A DNA stretch of 64,000 bases, taken from Terriglobus tenax. GTDB lineage: Bacteria > Acidobacteriota > Terriglobia > Terriglobales > Acidobacteriaceae. The DNA lies in the NCBI RefSeq assembly GCF_025685395.1, contig NZ_JAGSYA010000003.1, positions 1,270,313 through 1,334,312 of the forward strand, written 5' to 3'. The notes under the pieces are model-generated. The model was not told where the DNA came from. It searched no databases and saw only the letters and a list, made by a program, of their open reading frames with translations. The position numbers and the translations under genes are program-made. Shown here one piece after another: positions 18,305-28,200 of the stretch (the first letter of the stretch is position 1; the number at the start of each line of letters is the position of its first letter).

Positions 18305-19175
18305 CGACATCCTCCACGACCTCCCGGAAGAGTTCGAGCGCATGGGAGGCGTTGCCTTTCTGCCACATGAGACCCAGCACCATGTTGTGAATGGCGCGAT
18401 CAAACGGAATAACACGGATACCGGGGAAGTTGGCGCGTGCCATCGATCCAGCGGCCAGACCAACACCTTTGCCTGCGGCGATCATCGCATAGCGGATGCC
18501 GGTTTCAAGCGGCGCTTCCACCAGCTCACCGGTGAGGTTCTGCTGCTCCAGCAGACCGGTGACAAAGCCACGATGTTTGTGGCAGTCTTTTGCGGATGCG
18601 ATGAAGATCGGGCTGGTGGCGAACTCTGCCATGGAGATAGTGCCGCGTTGTACGGCAGGATGTTTCTCCGGAAGCACGGCCGAGAGCTTCTCAGCGCGCA
18701 GGGGAGTGAACTCCATGCCGCGCAGCTGCCAGTCAGGCGTCATCAGCAGGGCATCGACCGTGCCGTTGACCGCGGCCATTTTCATGGCTTCAGGCGACAG
18801 CATCATCACTTCAAGATCCAGACCGGTGTCACGCAGGCGCAGCTCGCGCAGCACATCCGGCAAAACGGTGTGTTGACCGACCGGGCCGCAGGCAATGGTG
18901 AGCCGCTCGCGCGGCTGCTCTTCCATGTCGCTCATGGCTCGCCGCGTCTGTTCCAGAATGACGCGCGCGTGCGATTGCAGGCGCATCCCTTCTGAGGTCA
19001 ACGAAACGCGACGTTGCGTGCGGTCAAACAGGGTGACACCGAGCGAAGTCTCCAGAGACTTGATCTGAAACGAAAGTGTAGGTTGCGCGATGCTGAGGGA
19101 ACGCGCTGCGCGGCCAAAATTCAGGTGTTCTGCCAGGACGAGGAAATACTCCAACTGCCGGATGCGGAAATCCAT
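18219..19175 (-). CDS. LysR-family transcriptional regulator
   Basis: 318 residues. The N-terminal winged helix-turn-helix (residues 3-62) contains LNFGRAARSLSIAQPTLSFQ and FDRTQRRVSLTSEG; the rest is a periplasmic-binding-protein-like effector domain (about 90-295). GGAGG sits four bases before ATG 19175, so the longer upstream frame is not needed. It is convergent with, and overlaps, the MFS gene at its 3' end. The inducer is not predictable. Confidence 0.93.
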   Translation of the reverse strand: MDFRIRQLEYFLVLAEHLNFGRAARSLSIAQPTLSFQIKSLETSLGVTLFDRTQRRVSLTSEGMRLQSHARVILEQTRRAMSDMEEQPRERLTIACGPVGQHTVLPDVLRELRLRDTGLDLEVMMLSPEAMKMAAVNGTVDALLMTPDWQLRGMEFTPLRAEKLSAVLPEKHPAVQRGTISMAEFATSPIFIASAKDCHKHRGFVTGLLEQQNLTGELVEAPLETGIRYAMIAAGKGVGLAAGSMARANFPGIRVIPFDRAIHNMVLGLMWQKGNASHALELFREVVEDVVSTQNAASISFPHAPVEAAPAEAALRPA

Positions 19176-19299
19176 CCTACCTCCGTGAGTCTGTTGTATT
19201 GCTTGGGGTTTTACTGGCTTCGTGCGAGGAATTATTTGAAAAATCGCAGATTTCATACGCCTCGTCAACCTAAATCAGGATTTTGTTCGAATAGGGGGA

Positions 19300-19330
19300 T
19301 AAAAAATCAGGTGCCGGAGACCGGCACCTG
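19300..19330 (-). terminator. Rho-independent terminator of the amidohydrolase operon
   Basis: Perfect ten-base stem (19308-19317 with 19321-19330, three-base loop). Read on the minus strand it is followed by ATTTTTTAT, the expected U-tract. It lies 23 bases past the amidohydrolase stop. Confidence 0.92.
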
Positions 19331-19352
19331 AAGCCAATGCTGGATTCCTCGT

Positions 19353-20717
19353 CTACTTTTTCTTTGCGGCTGGCGCAGGTGCGCCTTTGTAGATGACGCC
19401 ATCCTTGACGACCACATCGACGCGGCCCAGAACGGAGATGTCCGCAAGCGGGTTGCCATCCACGGCGATAACGTCGGCCAGCTTGCCGGGTTCTACCGTG
19501 CCCAGGTCGCGCATACCCATCACATTGCGGGCGTTCACGCGCGTGGCATCGATGATGGCGCGCATCGGTGACATGCCGTTATCGACGAAGACCTTCATCT
19601 CGCGCCAGAGGGCGTCTTTATGGAAGTTCGCCGGGGTGCCGTTGTCGGTGCCCATGCTGACCACCTCGCCGCCGTCAATCCACTGCTTCAGCGACTTCTG
19701 CGCGAAGAACTGCTCGCGGTCGACCCGCTGGAAGTAGGCCAGGCTAGGAAAGTTTTTGAATGAGTCCATCATCTCGGAGTAAAGCGGTTCGCCCAGCTCT
19801 TCCTTGAACTCGGGATCATCCAGACGCTCGGGGAAGTCGATCGTCTCGGGGTAGAGCCATGCACGGTGATAGACGGTGGGAACGACGGGACGACCGGACC
19901 GTGCGATGTCGTTCTGCAGCTGCTCAGAATAGGGCGGAAGGCCTGCCGAGCCAACGTGCTGCAGGATATCCACGCCGGCGTCAAAGGCATTGCGCACCGA
20001 CTCCTCGTCGTAGATATGCGCGTGTACCTTGATGCCACGCTTGTGGGCTTCCTGCACCAGCGCGAAGTAGTCTTCGCGCGTCAGGCCGGAGTGGGCCTTG
20101 ATGACGTCCACGCCCGCATCCGCCAGCTTGTCAACGAATGCGGCAGCGTCAGCCGGGCTGGTGACATCGTGCTGGTAGCTGGCAGGGAAGATCGCGACAT
20201 GGCGCGTAAGCCAGGGGCCGCTGACCTGCAGGCGAGGGCCGGGCATGCCCTTCTTGATGCGCTCGCGGACGTCGAGGATCTCCTGCAAGGGCGCACCAAG
20301 ATCGACGCCGGAGGTAACGCCGGCGAGGATGAGCTGTTTTGCGGAGATGTCGAGAATACGGCTGAGCGGATAGTCCTTCTTGTGATCGTCCAGCCACTTG
20401 AAGTAACGCGGATAGTCGCCGTGACCGACCAGCACCATGTGAACGTGGGTATCGATCAGACCGGGCAGCATGGTCTTGTTGGTGGTGTCGAGCACGGTTG
20501 CGTCCGCCGGAATCTTCACCTGGTCCATGGGGCCGACCGCGACGATGCGGTTGCCTTCAATCAGAACCGCGGCATGGTGCAGAGGCTGTTCTTCGCGGCC
20601 GGTGATCAGCATGCCGCCTACCAGCGCAACCTTCTTGGGCGCCTGGGCCAGCACAGCGGTAGCGCCAAGCGCCAGCGTGGCCGCGGCTACCGTCAGTTTG
20701 CGAAACATGGAATGCAT
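19353..20717 (-). CDS. Secreted amidohydrolase (imidazolonepropionase-like)
   Basis: 454 residues. A signal peptide ends near VLAQA (residue 25). The amidohydrolase TIM barrel follows, with metal ligands DTHVHM, the putative carboxylated Lys in VIKAHSG, His in KVHAHIYDEES and LQHVGSAG, and a late Asp in VSMGTDNGT. The C-terminal DLGTVEPGKLADVIAVDGNP is the usual return to the N-terminal beta-sandwich. The substrate of this family ranges over cyclic amides and prolidase-type dipeptides. GAGGGAG precedes ATG 20717. It is 19 bases behind the PQQ dehydrogenase, with which it shares an operon, so the two may act on one compound in the periplasm. Confidence 0.88.
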   Translation of the reverse strand: MHSMFRKLTVAAATLALGATAVLAQAPKKVALVGGMLITGREEQPLHHAAVLIEGNRIVAVGPMDQVKIPADATVLDTTNKTMLPGLIDTHVHMVLVGHGDYPRYFKWLDDHKKDYPLSRILDISAKQLILAGVTSGVDLGAPLQEILDVRERIKKGMPGPRLQVSGPWLTRHVAIFPASYQHDVTSPADAAAFVDKLADAGVDVIKAHSGLTREDYFALVQEAHKRGIKVHAHIYDEESVRNAFDAGVDILQHVGSAGLPPYSEQLQNDIARSGRPVVPTVYHRAWLYPETIDFPERLDDPEFKEELGEPLYSEMMDSFKNFPSLAYFQRVDREQFFAQKSLKQWIDGGEVVSMGTDNGTPANFHKDALWREMKVFVDNGMSPMRAIIDATRVNARNVMGMRDLGTVEPGKLADVIAVDGNPLADISVLGRVDVVVKDGVIYKGAPAPAAKKK

Positions 20718-20736
20718 AGGTTTACTCCCTCAGTGT

Positions 20737-22635
20737 CTAAAGCGTGAATACCATCAGGCTCGCGGTATCTCCGGAGCCGACCGCGATCGCAATGTACTGC
20801 CTGCCGTTGATCATGTAGATCATGGGCGTGCCGCCGGTGCGGACCTTGGTGTCATAGGTCCACAGGTCTTTGCCGTCTTTTCCATCCAGCGCGTGGAAGG
20901 CCGCATCGCCGCCACCCACAAAGACAAGACCGGTCTTCGTGGCAACGGCACCCATGGTTCCAACCGCTCCCAGCTTCTCCGGAAGCTTCAGACCTTTCAG
21001 CGCGGGATTGGCGCGCATCTCGGCATCGTCGCCAAAGGGAACCTGCCACACCTTCTTGCCGGTGTTCATGTTAATGGCGGTGACCATGCCGTAAGGCCCC
21101 TTCAGAATGGGGAGGCCATCGTGGAAGAGACCGTTGGTGCGGCCCTCGGTCACGTAGTCGGAATCAACTTCCTTGGCGCGTGGGCCTGTGTGGTCAAAGA
21201 CACCGAGCTTGGCGACGGCGGCCATGTTATTGGCCTTGATGTAGAGTATGCCGCTCTGCGGGTCGAAGGCGGCTCCACCCCAGTTCGCTCCACCCAGAAT
21301 GCCGGGCCGCATCATGGTGCCCTCATACGACGGCGGCGTGTAGAGTGGTCCAAGCTTCATGGTCTTCAGGCGGGCCACGGCCTCTTCATGAAGCTGCGGG
21401 CTCAGATCGAAGGCATCGTCGAGCGATACGCCCTGCGGCGCAAACGGTTCCGGCAGAGTGGGGAAAGGCTGAGTCGGCCACGACTCTTCGCCCTTGATGG
21501 TGGACTGCTCCACGGGCTTTTCGAGGATGGGCCATACCGGCTTGCCGGTTACGCGATCGAAGGTGTACAGGAAACCCTGCTTGGTGGGCTCTGTGACGGC
21601 ATCGATCTTCTTGCCATTGACGGTGATGGTGATCAGGCTGGGCGGCGATGGCGGATCGTAGTCCCACAGGCCATGGTGAACAAGCTGATAGTGCCACTTG
21701 CGCTTGCCGGTGGCGGCGTCCAGGCAGACCAGCGAGTCTGCAAACCAGCCCATGCCCTTGCGGCGGGCTCCGTAGAAGTCATTGCTCGGCGTGCTTACGG
21801 GCATATAGAGCAGCCCACGTTTGTCGTCCAGCGTCATCGGGGCCCATACGTTGGTATGGCCGGTGTATTCGTTGGCGTTGTCTTTCCATGTTTCGGCGCC
21901 AGCTTCCCCGGTCCATGGCACAGTGTGGAACGACCATATCTGCTTACCTGTGGTGGCGTCATAGGCACGCACATCTCCCGGCGGGTCATTCTTGTACATC
22001 AAACGATCGCCGACACCATTGCCTACGATGACAAGGTTCTTATAGACAACAGGTGGCGAGGTGTTGGTATAGCGCTTGGGATCGACCTCCCAGCGAAGAC
22101 CTTCCAGAAGATTGACCTTGCCGTCCTTGCCGAAAGAGGGAATCAGTTTGCCGGTTGCGGCATCAAGCGCAAGCAACGTCGAGCGTGTGTTCAGGTAGAT
22201 GGAGAGTTTGCCCGTCGTTGTATCCTTGCGCACGGCAAGGCCGCGATGCACAAAGCCTGTACCGTTCGGCGGCTGCCCGCCCTTGTAGGCTTCAGGGTCA
22301 TAGCTCCATTTCTCTTTACCTGTGACCGGGTCCAGGGCAACAACCTTGTTGTAGGGTGTGACCAGGTACATCGTACCTTCCACAACGAGCGGCGTTACCT
22401 CGAAGACGCCGGGTTTGACGCCGTACTCTTTCAGGTCCTTCTCCCCGGTCTTCCACTCCCATGCCAGCTTCAACGAGCTGACGTTCTGCTTGGTGACCTG
22501 TGTCAGGGCAGAGTACTTCATGCCTCCCTGGTCGCCGCCATAATAAGGCCAGTCAACCGTCTGCGCGCCGGCGGTGGCCACGGCGAGGATCAGGCCGGCG
22601 GTGGCGGCTGTTCTTCTGATAAGGGTGGAACACAT
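20737..22635 (-). CDS. PQQ-dependent dehydrogenase (quinoprotein beta-propeller)
   Basis: 632 residues with a signal peptide (to about AGAQ, residue 25). Repeated propeller W-motifs are visible (ALDPVTGKEKWSY, YDATTGKQIWSFHT, LDAATGKRKWHYQ, INMNTGKKVWQV). DWPYYGGDQGGMKYSALTQ at the start is typical of soluble quinoprotein glucose/alcohol dehydrogenases. Periplasmic oxidation of a sugar or alcohol using PQQ is expected; no haem motif is present, so electrons must go to a separate acceptor. ATG 22635 is used because it begins the signal peptide; an earlier in-frame start at 22710 is less likely. First gene of an operon with the amidohydrolase. Confidence 0.88.
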   Translation of the reverse strand: MCSTLIRRTAATAGLILAVATAGAQTVDWPYYGGDQGGMKYSALTQVTKQNVSSLKLAWEWKTGEKDLKEYGVKPGVFEVTPLVVEGTMYLVTPYNKVVALDPVTGKEKWSYDPEAYKGGQPPNGTGFVHRGLAVRKDTTTGKLSIYLNTRSTLLALDAATGKLIPSFGKDGKVNLLEGLRWEVDPKRYTNTSPPVVYKNLVIVGNGVGDRLMYKNDPPGDVRAYDATTGKQIWSFHTVPWTGEAGAETWKDNANEYTGHTNVWAPMTLDDKRGLLYMPVSTPSNDFYGARRKGMGWFADSLVCLDAATGKRKWHYQLVHHGLWDYDPPSPPSLITITVNGKKIDAVTEPTKQGFLYTFDRVTGKPVWPILEKPVEQSTIKGEESWPTQPFPTLPEPFAPQGVSLDDAFDLSPQLHEEAVARLKTMKLGPLYTPPSYEGTMMRPGILGGANWGGAAFDPQSGILYIKANNMAAVAKLGVFDHTGPRAKEVDSDYVTEGRTNGLFHDGLPILKGPYGMVTAINMNTGKKVWQVPFGDDAEMRANPALKGLKLPEKLGAVGTMGAVATKTGLVFVGGGDAAFHALDGKDGKDLWTYDTKVRTGGTPMIYMINGRQYIAIAVGSGDTASLMVFTL

Positions 22636-23253
22636 GTGCGTCGTATCTCCTCGTGGAATAGTGTCCACGGCGACTTGTCGTAAAGACGTGTGGCAGTAGT
22701 GTGCGTACAAAAGGCGCTCAGATGCTGAGAGGGGGCCTTCGCATCACAGATGGGAACGTGCGTGTGTGCAAACCATAAACAGAAGCAGGGACTGCGTCTA
22801 ATCGAAATTTTTGTGGAGGCTATAGCGAGTGTTGATTGAGGGAAGGGATGACTCCTTAATCAATAACAATCGCTATGGAGATGAAAAATCTTTGAATTAG
22901 ACCTGCACCGGAATCACAGCTACTATCCACTCATCCATGAAAAAAGGGCCAGCAAGAATCGACGTGAATGCGATGAATCTCTGTCGTCCATGTCGCTGTT
23001 GTCTCTAAGAAACGCAAACTGCGTGCCCTTCGGTCCCGGCTCGATTCGATGAATCGGATGATCCCCTTAGGTATCGAGCCGGCAGTGCAGGTGTTTCCAC
23101 CAAGACGTAGCAGTCTCAACCAAATTGATTGATAACAGCCACGCATCGCGTCGTGGTTCATATGAGTATTTCCAAACCGTCCAAGGGGCCGGAGCGATTG
23201 CTCTGTTCAGCCCGAAGGCCCCGTGCGTTCAAAAGCAATTCAGGAGAGTCCTT
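22636..23253. other. Divergent intergenic region with two inverted repeats
   Basis: Some 600 bases between the PQQ dehydrogenase and the second TonB receptor, with no supported gene. An imperfect dyad lies at 22823-22875. A perfect ten-base stem (CCGGCTCGAT at 23036-23045 with its complement at 23073-23082, 27-base loop) lies 172 bases before the receptor start and may be part of its mRNA leader. Confidence 0.5.
22823..22875. promoter_or_regulatory. Imperfect two-part dyad, operator candidate
   Basis: TAGCGA (22823-22828) pairs with TCGCTA (22870-22875), and TTGATT (22832-22837) pairs with AATCAA (22858-22863), around a G/A-rich centre. The region is AT-richer than its surroundings. It sits between two divergent starts, where a shared regulator would bind. 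Confidence 0.35.
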
Positions 23254-26208
23254 ATGCCGCATTTGTCCCGCTTCTTTTCAGGCTTGTGCAGACGCCCCGT
23301 CGTCCGGTCGATACTTCTTTTTGCGGTTGGTATTCTTGCCGCCGCAAGCGCCCATGCGCAGGTTGGCGCAAATCTATCCGGAACAGTGAAGGACACAACA
23401 GGAGCCGTCATCGCCGGTGCCTCCGTGACCATCACCAACCTCGCGACCAGTGAATCCCGCGTGCTGACCAGCGGAACGCAGGGCGAGTATCGCGCCGTTA
23501 ATCTGCCGCCCGCACAGTACAGCGTGACGGCCCAGGCCGCAGGCTTTGGCACGACCAAGAAGACGGTCGAGTTGCTTGTCGGCTCAGAGTTGACGACCGA
23601 TATCGACCTGGGAACAGCCGGAACCTCCGAGGTTGTTTCGGTTGAGGCCGGTGGCGCCGATATTTTGATTGAAACCACCAAGTCGCAGCCCTCCTCCATT
23701 ATTGACAACCGCCAACTTGCGGCGCTGCCAGTACTGAACCGCAGCTTCCTTGCCATTGCGCAGACGATGCCGGGTGTAGCGCCTGTAGCCGCCATGGCCG
23801 TGACACAGAAGTTTGCCGTGTCGAAGTTCGGCGGTGTTGCTGACCAGCGCAACGGCTATACGACCATCATCGACGGAACTCCGCTGGACGACTCGACCTG
23901 GGGCGCTCCGATTATCAACATCTCGCAGGATGCGATCCAGGAATTCAAGGTCTTCCAGCACCAGTTCGATGCGCAATACGGTAAGGCCATGAATGCGGTG
24001 GTCAACGTGGTTACCCTTGCCGGTGGCGAGAAGTATCACGGCACGACGTACTACTTTGGCCGCGATGCCTCCGTCAATGCCGTCAATGCACTGGCCACGT
24101 CGATGCCTCCGTACAAGCTTCTCCGTACAGGCGCCACAACGGGCGGCCCTGTTCCCAAGATCGATCGCACGCACTTCTTCGGAAGCTTTGAATATGTGCG
24201 TATCAATACCGCTCAGGTAACCGCTCTTCCCGCGAGTAACCCCTACGCATCCCAGCTGAATGGCAACTATCCCTACACGCAATGGGAGTCGATTGCGGAT
24301 GTGAAGGTGGATCACACCTTTTCTGACAAGCACACGGCGTATGGCCGCTATGCCTACGATCACCAGTTCCTGCCGAACGGCGGACCGCAGAACTCGGCCA
24401 GCAATACGACCGACAACAGCATTGCGCACAGCCTTGTGCTGGAAGATAACTACATCCTTTCGCCCCGGATGGTGAACACGGCTCGTTACGCCTACCTGAA
24501 TCACAATCTGTTCTCGACGCCTGGGAACAACAACCTGAATATCGTGCGTCCGGGTTACACCTTTGGACAGAACAACACGCTGCCGCAGTACTTCCCGCGC
24601 ACGAACCATACGCTCAGCGATACGTTGTTTCTCTCCAACGCCAAGCATCAGTTGAAGCTGGGTGCGGAGCTAACGAAGGTGTATTCCACCTACGAATCGC
24701 ACTATTACGAAACGGGCCAGTTCACCTTCACGACGGAAGCGCCCTTTGATGCGAACAACTCGGCCACCTGGCCGACGGTCTTCACCATGCAGACCCCGGG
24801 TGAGTATTTCTATCGCCAGCTGCAATACACCGGCTTTGTGCAGGACGATTACAAGGTCCTTCCGCGCCTGACGCTCAACCTGGGCCTTCGTTATGACTTC
24901 AACTCGAACCTGCGGAACAACAAGTTCTACAACAACCTGCTGATCAATCCCTTCTTTGCCGGTGTGAATAACTTCATCTCCCCGAGCCGCGGTACGGACT
25001 GGGTGGGTGGACTGCAGCCCCGCATTGGTTTTGCGTATGACGTGGATGGCCGTGGCAAGCTGGTCATCCGTGGCGGCTTCGGCATCTACTACACGCGCAT
25101 GCGTCCTTACTGGGCGCTGCAGGACCAGACGCAGACCCTGGGTGCGGCCGTCCGTATTACTAATCCTCAGCAGTTGAGAAACTATCCGAATGTCACCGCC
25201 GTTCTTGGTGGTCAGTCGCTGCAGGATTACGTCAACTCGGGCGGAGCTCGTGCAGCCAACACCCTGGCGAACGATTTCAGCCTGCCTTCTTCGATGAACT
25301 TCTCCGCGGGCATCGGCTGGCAGATCGATTCCAGGTCATCGCTCAACCTGAATTTCGTTCATGACCATTCCACGAAGGAGATTGCCACGCGCGATCTGAA
25401 CCTGCCAGCCAGCGGTGTGATTACACAACTGGCGGGAGCTGTTCCGACCGGTGGCGTTGTCAGCCGCCCGGTACCTCGCTTCACCACCTTCGGTTCTGTC
25501 TATAACAATGGCCAGTCCCGTTACGATGCCCTGGAGCTGCAGTACCGCACGCGACCGAAGTTTCTGGATACGGCTGTCATCTCCTACACCTACTCGCGCA
25601 GCATCATTGATGCCTTGACCTATTACTCGCAGTACGTCGGTACGATGCGTACGCCGCAGAACTACTCCTACAACCCGACCGACACGCCGAACAACCTCAG
25701 CGTCTCGCTCGCTTCGAAGGAGTTCCTGAAGGGCTTCCGCGTCAGCACCATCTTCCGCGGACTTTCCGGCAGTCCGTTCTCGACGCAGGCGGGCATTGAC
25801 CTGGATGGCGACGGTATTCCGAACAACGATCGCCCCCTGGGGCTTCCGCAGTATGTGGGACGCGGCGATGTGACCGGGCAACTTGCTCTGATCAACGCGT
25901 TCCGTGCGAATCCGTGCCGTTATCTCTACTACTCCACCTCAAGCTGCACCATTGCTGCTTACGGTGGGGGCACCATCCGTCGTGACCAGCTCGTTCCGGA
26001 TGCAACGCTCACATGGGATGCCCGTATCACCAAGGCCTTCCATTTCGGCGACCACTACCTGGTTGAGGGATTCTTCGAGGGCTATAACCTCGGCAACCAT
26101 CCCACACGGTATGGGCAGAATGCAAACATGAACTCCACTGCTTACATGCAACCGACGTCGGCCCTGCCTGCCCGTCAGTTGCAGTGGGGTGCTCGCGTCC
26201 GCTACTAA
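23254..26208 (+). CDS. TonB-dependent outer-membrane receptor, Oar-like
   Basis: 984 residues. Signal peptide to about AHAQ (residue 35), then a carboxypeptidase-regulatory-like domain (GTVKDTTGAVIAGASVTITN, about 42-125), plug, and a large barrel. The C-terminus (RQLQWGARVRY) ends in Tyr, acceptable for outer-membrane insertion. It is shorter than the other receptor in the window (1144 residues) and has a different plug sequence (LPVLNRSFLAIAQTMPGV). AGGAG lies eight bases before ATG 23254; an upstream in-frame start at 23125 lacks such a site. Ligand unknown. Confidence 0.92.
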   Translation: MPHLSRFFSGLCRRPVVRSILLFAVGILAAASAHAQVGANLSGTVKDTTGAVIAGASVTITNLATSESRVLTSGTQGEYRAVNLPPAQYSVTAQAAGFGTTKKTVELLVGSELTTDIDLGTAGTSEVVSVEAGGADILIETTKSQPSSIIDNRQLAALPVLNRSFLAIAQTMPGVAPVAAMAVTQKFAVSKFGGVADQRNGYTTIIDGTPLDDSTWGAPIINISQDAIQEFKVFQHQFDAQYGKAMNAVVNVVTLAGGEKYHGTTYYFGRDASVNAVNALATSMPPYKLLRTGATTGGPVPKIDRTHFFGSFEYVRINTAQVTALPASNPYASQLNGNYPYTQWESIADVKVDHTFSDKHTAYGRYAYDHQFLPNGGPQNSASNTTDNSIAHSLVLEDNYILSPRMVNTARYAYLNHNLFSTPGNNNLNIVRPGYTFGQNNTLPQYFPRTNHTLSDTLFLSNAKHQLKLGAELTKVYSTYESHYYETGQFTFTTEAPFDANNSATWPTVFTMQTPGEYFYRQLQYTGFVQDDYKVLPRLTLNLGLRYDFNSNLRNNKFYNNLLINPFFAGVNNFISPSRGTDWVGGLQPRIGFAYDVDGRGKLVIRGGFGIYYTRMRPYWALQDQTQTLGAAVRITNPQQLRNYPNVTAVLGGQSLQDYVNSGGARAANTLANDFSLPSSMNFSAGIGWQIDSRSSLNLNFVHDHSTKEIATRDLNLPASGVITQLAGAVPTGGVVSRPVPRFTTFGSVYNNGQSRYDALELQYRTRPKFLDTAVISYTYSRSIIDALTYYSQYVGTMRTPQNYSYNPTDTPNNLSVSLASKEFLKGFRVSTIFRGLSGSPFSTQAGIDLDGDGIPNNDRPLGLPQYVGRGDVTGQLALINAFRANPCRYLYYSTSSCTIAAYGGGTIRRDQLVPDATLTWDARITKAFHFGDHYLVEGFFEGYNLGNHPTRYGQNANMNSTAYMQPTSALPARQLQWGARVRY

Positions 26209-26234
26209 CCTGTATCCCTCCGGCAATACCTGCA

Positions 26235-26266
26235 CAGGATGCGCCTTGAGCGGCGCATCCTGTTTT
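26235..26266 (+). terminator. Rho-independent terminator of the TonB-receptor gene
   Basis: Eleven-base perfect stem (CAGGATGCGCC at 26235-26245 with 26252-26262), six-base loop, then TTTTC. Confidence 0.93.
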
Positions 26267-26305
26267 CTTTGCGGATACGAAAGGGCTTGCAGCGTTTACA
26301 GGCAT

Positions 26306-26333
26306 AAAGGCCGGATCAAAAGATCCGGCCTTT
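26306..26333 (-). terminator. Terminator, probably for the gamma-glutamyltranspeptidase homologue
   Basis: Twelve-base perfect stem (AAAGGCCGGATC at 26306-26317 with 26322-26333) and AAAA/TTTT loop. It is 26 bases past the stop of the minus-strand gene and could act on both strands. Confidence 0.85.
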
Positions 26334-26358
26334 GTGTGTTTGAGGTGCAGTCGTTGTG

Positions 26359-28200
26359 TTACCAGCCGATGGCATATCCCGTGCGGCGAGGGTCGGCTCC
26401 AGCGGTCATGGCTCCCGTCTCGGGATCGATGGCTACGGCCTGCATACCTCCGACGGCGGCGGTGAAGTCACCGCCGGGCTTCAAGATGTAGCCCATGGCC
26501 TTCAGAGCTTCCATCGTTTTGGCTGGAACACGGTTTTCGATGGTGATCGAGATCTCGGAGCCCGGCTTATAGAAGTTCGGTTTGGCATCGACGGCAAATC
26601 GGGGATTCTCCACCGCCTGTTGCACCGGCAGCTTGAAATCGATCAGGTTGACCAGCATCTCAAACTCGGTCTGGCCAATCGTCTCGCCACCGGGAGTCCC
26701 GTAGACGAACGCAGGCTTGCCGTCTTTCAGCACGATGACAGGAGCGTTGTTCAGCAGCGGACGTTGTCCAGGCTTCACATAATTCACGTTGTCAGGGTAG
26801 GGAGACGAAGAGCCAAGCCGCATGCCGTTGTTCAGCAGCAGCCCGGTATTACCCACGACGACACCATTGCCGAAACCGCCGCCGATAGTGGGCGTGCAGG
26901 CAACGGCATTGCCGAAGGGATCGACGATGGAGAAGCTGGTAGTATCGCGCTCAATTTCATAGTCATCGTTGTAAAGCGGCCCTTTGGGCTTCTCGAGAGC
27001 AGCCTGCGTGGTGTCCTTCGGAAGCTCTCCCCACGAGGGATAGGCAACGGACTTGCCGGGCTGGATCAGCTTGCCGCGCTCTGCGGCGAACTGCTTGGAG
27101 AGGAGCTGTGCCGTGGGAACCCTGGTGGTGCGTGTGTCGGCCACGTAGTGGTAGATGTCGGCCTTCGATACCTTGATGGCTTCCATCTCCAGGTTAAGTG
27201 CCTCCGGGCTCAGGTTGCCCATTTTGGCAAGGTCGTAAGGTTCAACCAGGTTCAGCGCCATGGCCAGCTCAAAGCCGCCGCGGCTGGAAGCAGGATTACT
27301 GTAGACATCGTAGCCGCGATAGTTGATGTGTACGGGCTCAGCCCATTCAGGCTTTACGGCAGCCATGTCCGCCTTGGTGATCAGGCCGCCGTTCTCTTTG
27401 AAAAAGCGTGCGAACTCATCGGCAATGTCTCCCTTGTAGAAGCGGTCATAGGCAGCCTGGATGGCTTCCTGACGCGACTTACCTTTCTTGAGCGCAGCCT
27501 GCTCGGCTTCGACAAGCTTCTTCAGCGTGTTGGCCAGGTCCGAATTCTTGAAGGTGTCGCCGGCCTTAGGAACCTTGCCCTCGGGATAGAAGAGCTTTGC
27601 TGAAGTAGGTGCCTGCATCAGGCGCTTCTGTGCACCGGCAATTGCGGCGGCCAGGGTGCGGTCCATGGGGTAGCCATGCTCGGCATAATCAATCGCAGGT
27701 GCCAGGGTGTCTTTCAGGCTCATGGTGCCGTACTTCTGGAACAGCACAAGGTAGCCGCCGATGTTGCCCGGGGGCAGGCCGGCCTTGATGCCCCAGTCCA
27801 GAGCTTCGGGAGTCATCTCTTCCGCCTTCAGGGCAAGCGGCGCCGCGCCAGCCATGGCAAGCGACTCCACCTTCCCGGTCTTCTTGTTGTAGAGGGTCAT
27901 GAAGCCGTTGCCAGCGATGGAGTTCATCTGCGGCTCCATCATGTTCAGGGTGGTGCCAACGGCCATGGCCGCATCAAACGCGTTGCCGCCCTTCAGCAGC
28001 ATCTGCAGACCCGCGGAGGCTGCGAGTGGATGGCCGGCGGTGACGATGCCGTGAATGGCAGGAACATTCGGCCGATACGCCGGAAGAGGACGTCCGCGTC
28101 CACCTCCACCATCGGGATCCTGGGCTACGAGCGGAGCAGTGCAGGCAAGGGAGACAGCTGCAACGCCGAGTGTAAGTGCGGCACGATGGCGACGTTTCAT
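26359..28200 (-). CDS. Gamma-glutamyltranspeptidase-family Ntn-hydrolase, periplasmic
   Basis: 613 residues with a signal peptide (to about LVAQ, residue 27). The proenzyme should cleave itself before Thr420 in the TTSFSIVDPFGNAVA motif, giving a large and a small subunit; Thr420 is the nucleophile. VYGTPGGETIGQ corresponds to the oxyanion/substrate loop. Two departures from glutathione-cleaving enzymes: the usual His after the two Thr is Ser422, and the REMAP arginine that binds the glutamyl carboxylate is absent (MAGAAPLAL instead, about 116-124). The substrate may therefore differ from glutathione. AGGAG precedes ATG 28200. Confidence 0.87.
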   Translation of the reverse strand: MKRRHRAALTLGVAAVSLACTAPLVAQDPDGGGGRGRPLPAYRPNVPAIHGIVTAGHPLAASAGLQMLLKGGNAFDAAMAVGTTLNMMEPQMNSIAGNGFMTLYNKKTGKVESLAMAGAAPLALKAEEMTPEALDWGIKAGLPPGNIGGYLVLFQKYGTMSLKDTLAPAIDYAEHGYPMDRTLAAAIAGAQKRLMQAPTSAKLFYPEGKVPKAGDTFKNSDLANTLKKLVEAEQAALKKGKSRQEAIQAAYDRFYKGDIADEFARFFKENGGLITKADMAAVKPEWAEPVHINYRGYDVYSNPASSRGGFELAMALNLVEPYDLAKMGNLSPEALNLEMEAIKVSKADIYHYVADTRTTRVPTAQLLSKQFAAERGKLIQPGKSVAYPSWGELPKDTTQAALEKPKGPLYNDDYEIERDTTSFSIVDPFGNAVACTPTIGGGFGNGVVVGNTGLLLNNGMRLGSSSPYPDNVNYVKPGQRPLLNNAPVIVLKDGKPAFVYGTPGGETIGQTEFEMLVNLIDFKLPVQQAVENPRFAVDAKPNFYKPGSEISITIENRVPAKTMEALKAMGYILKPGGDFTAAVGGMQAVAIDPETGAMTAGADPRRTGYAIGW

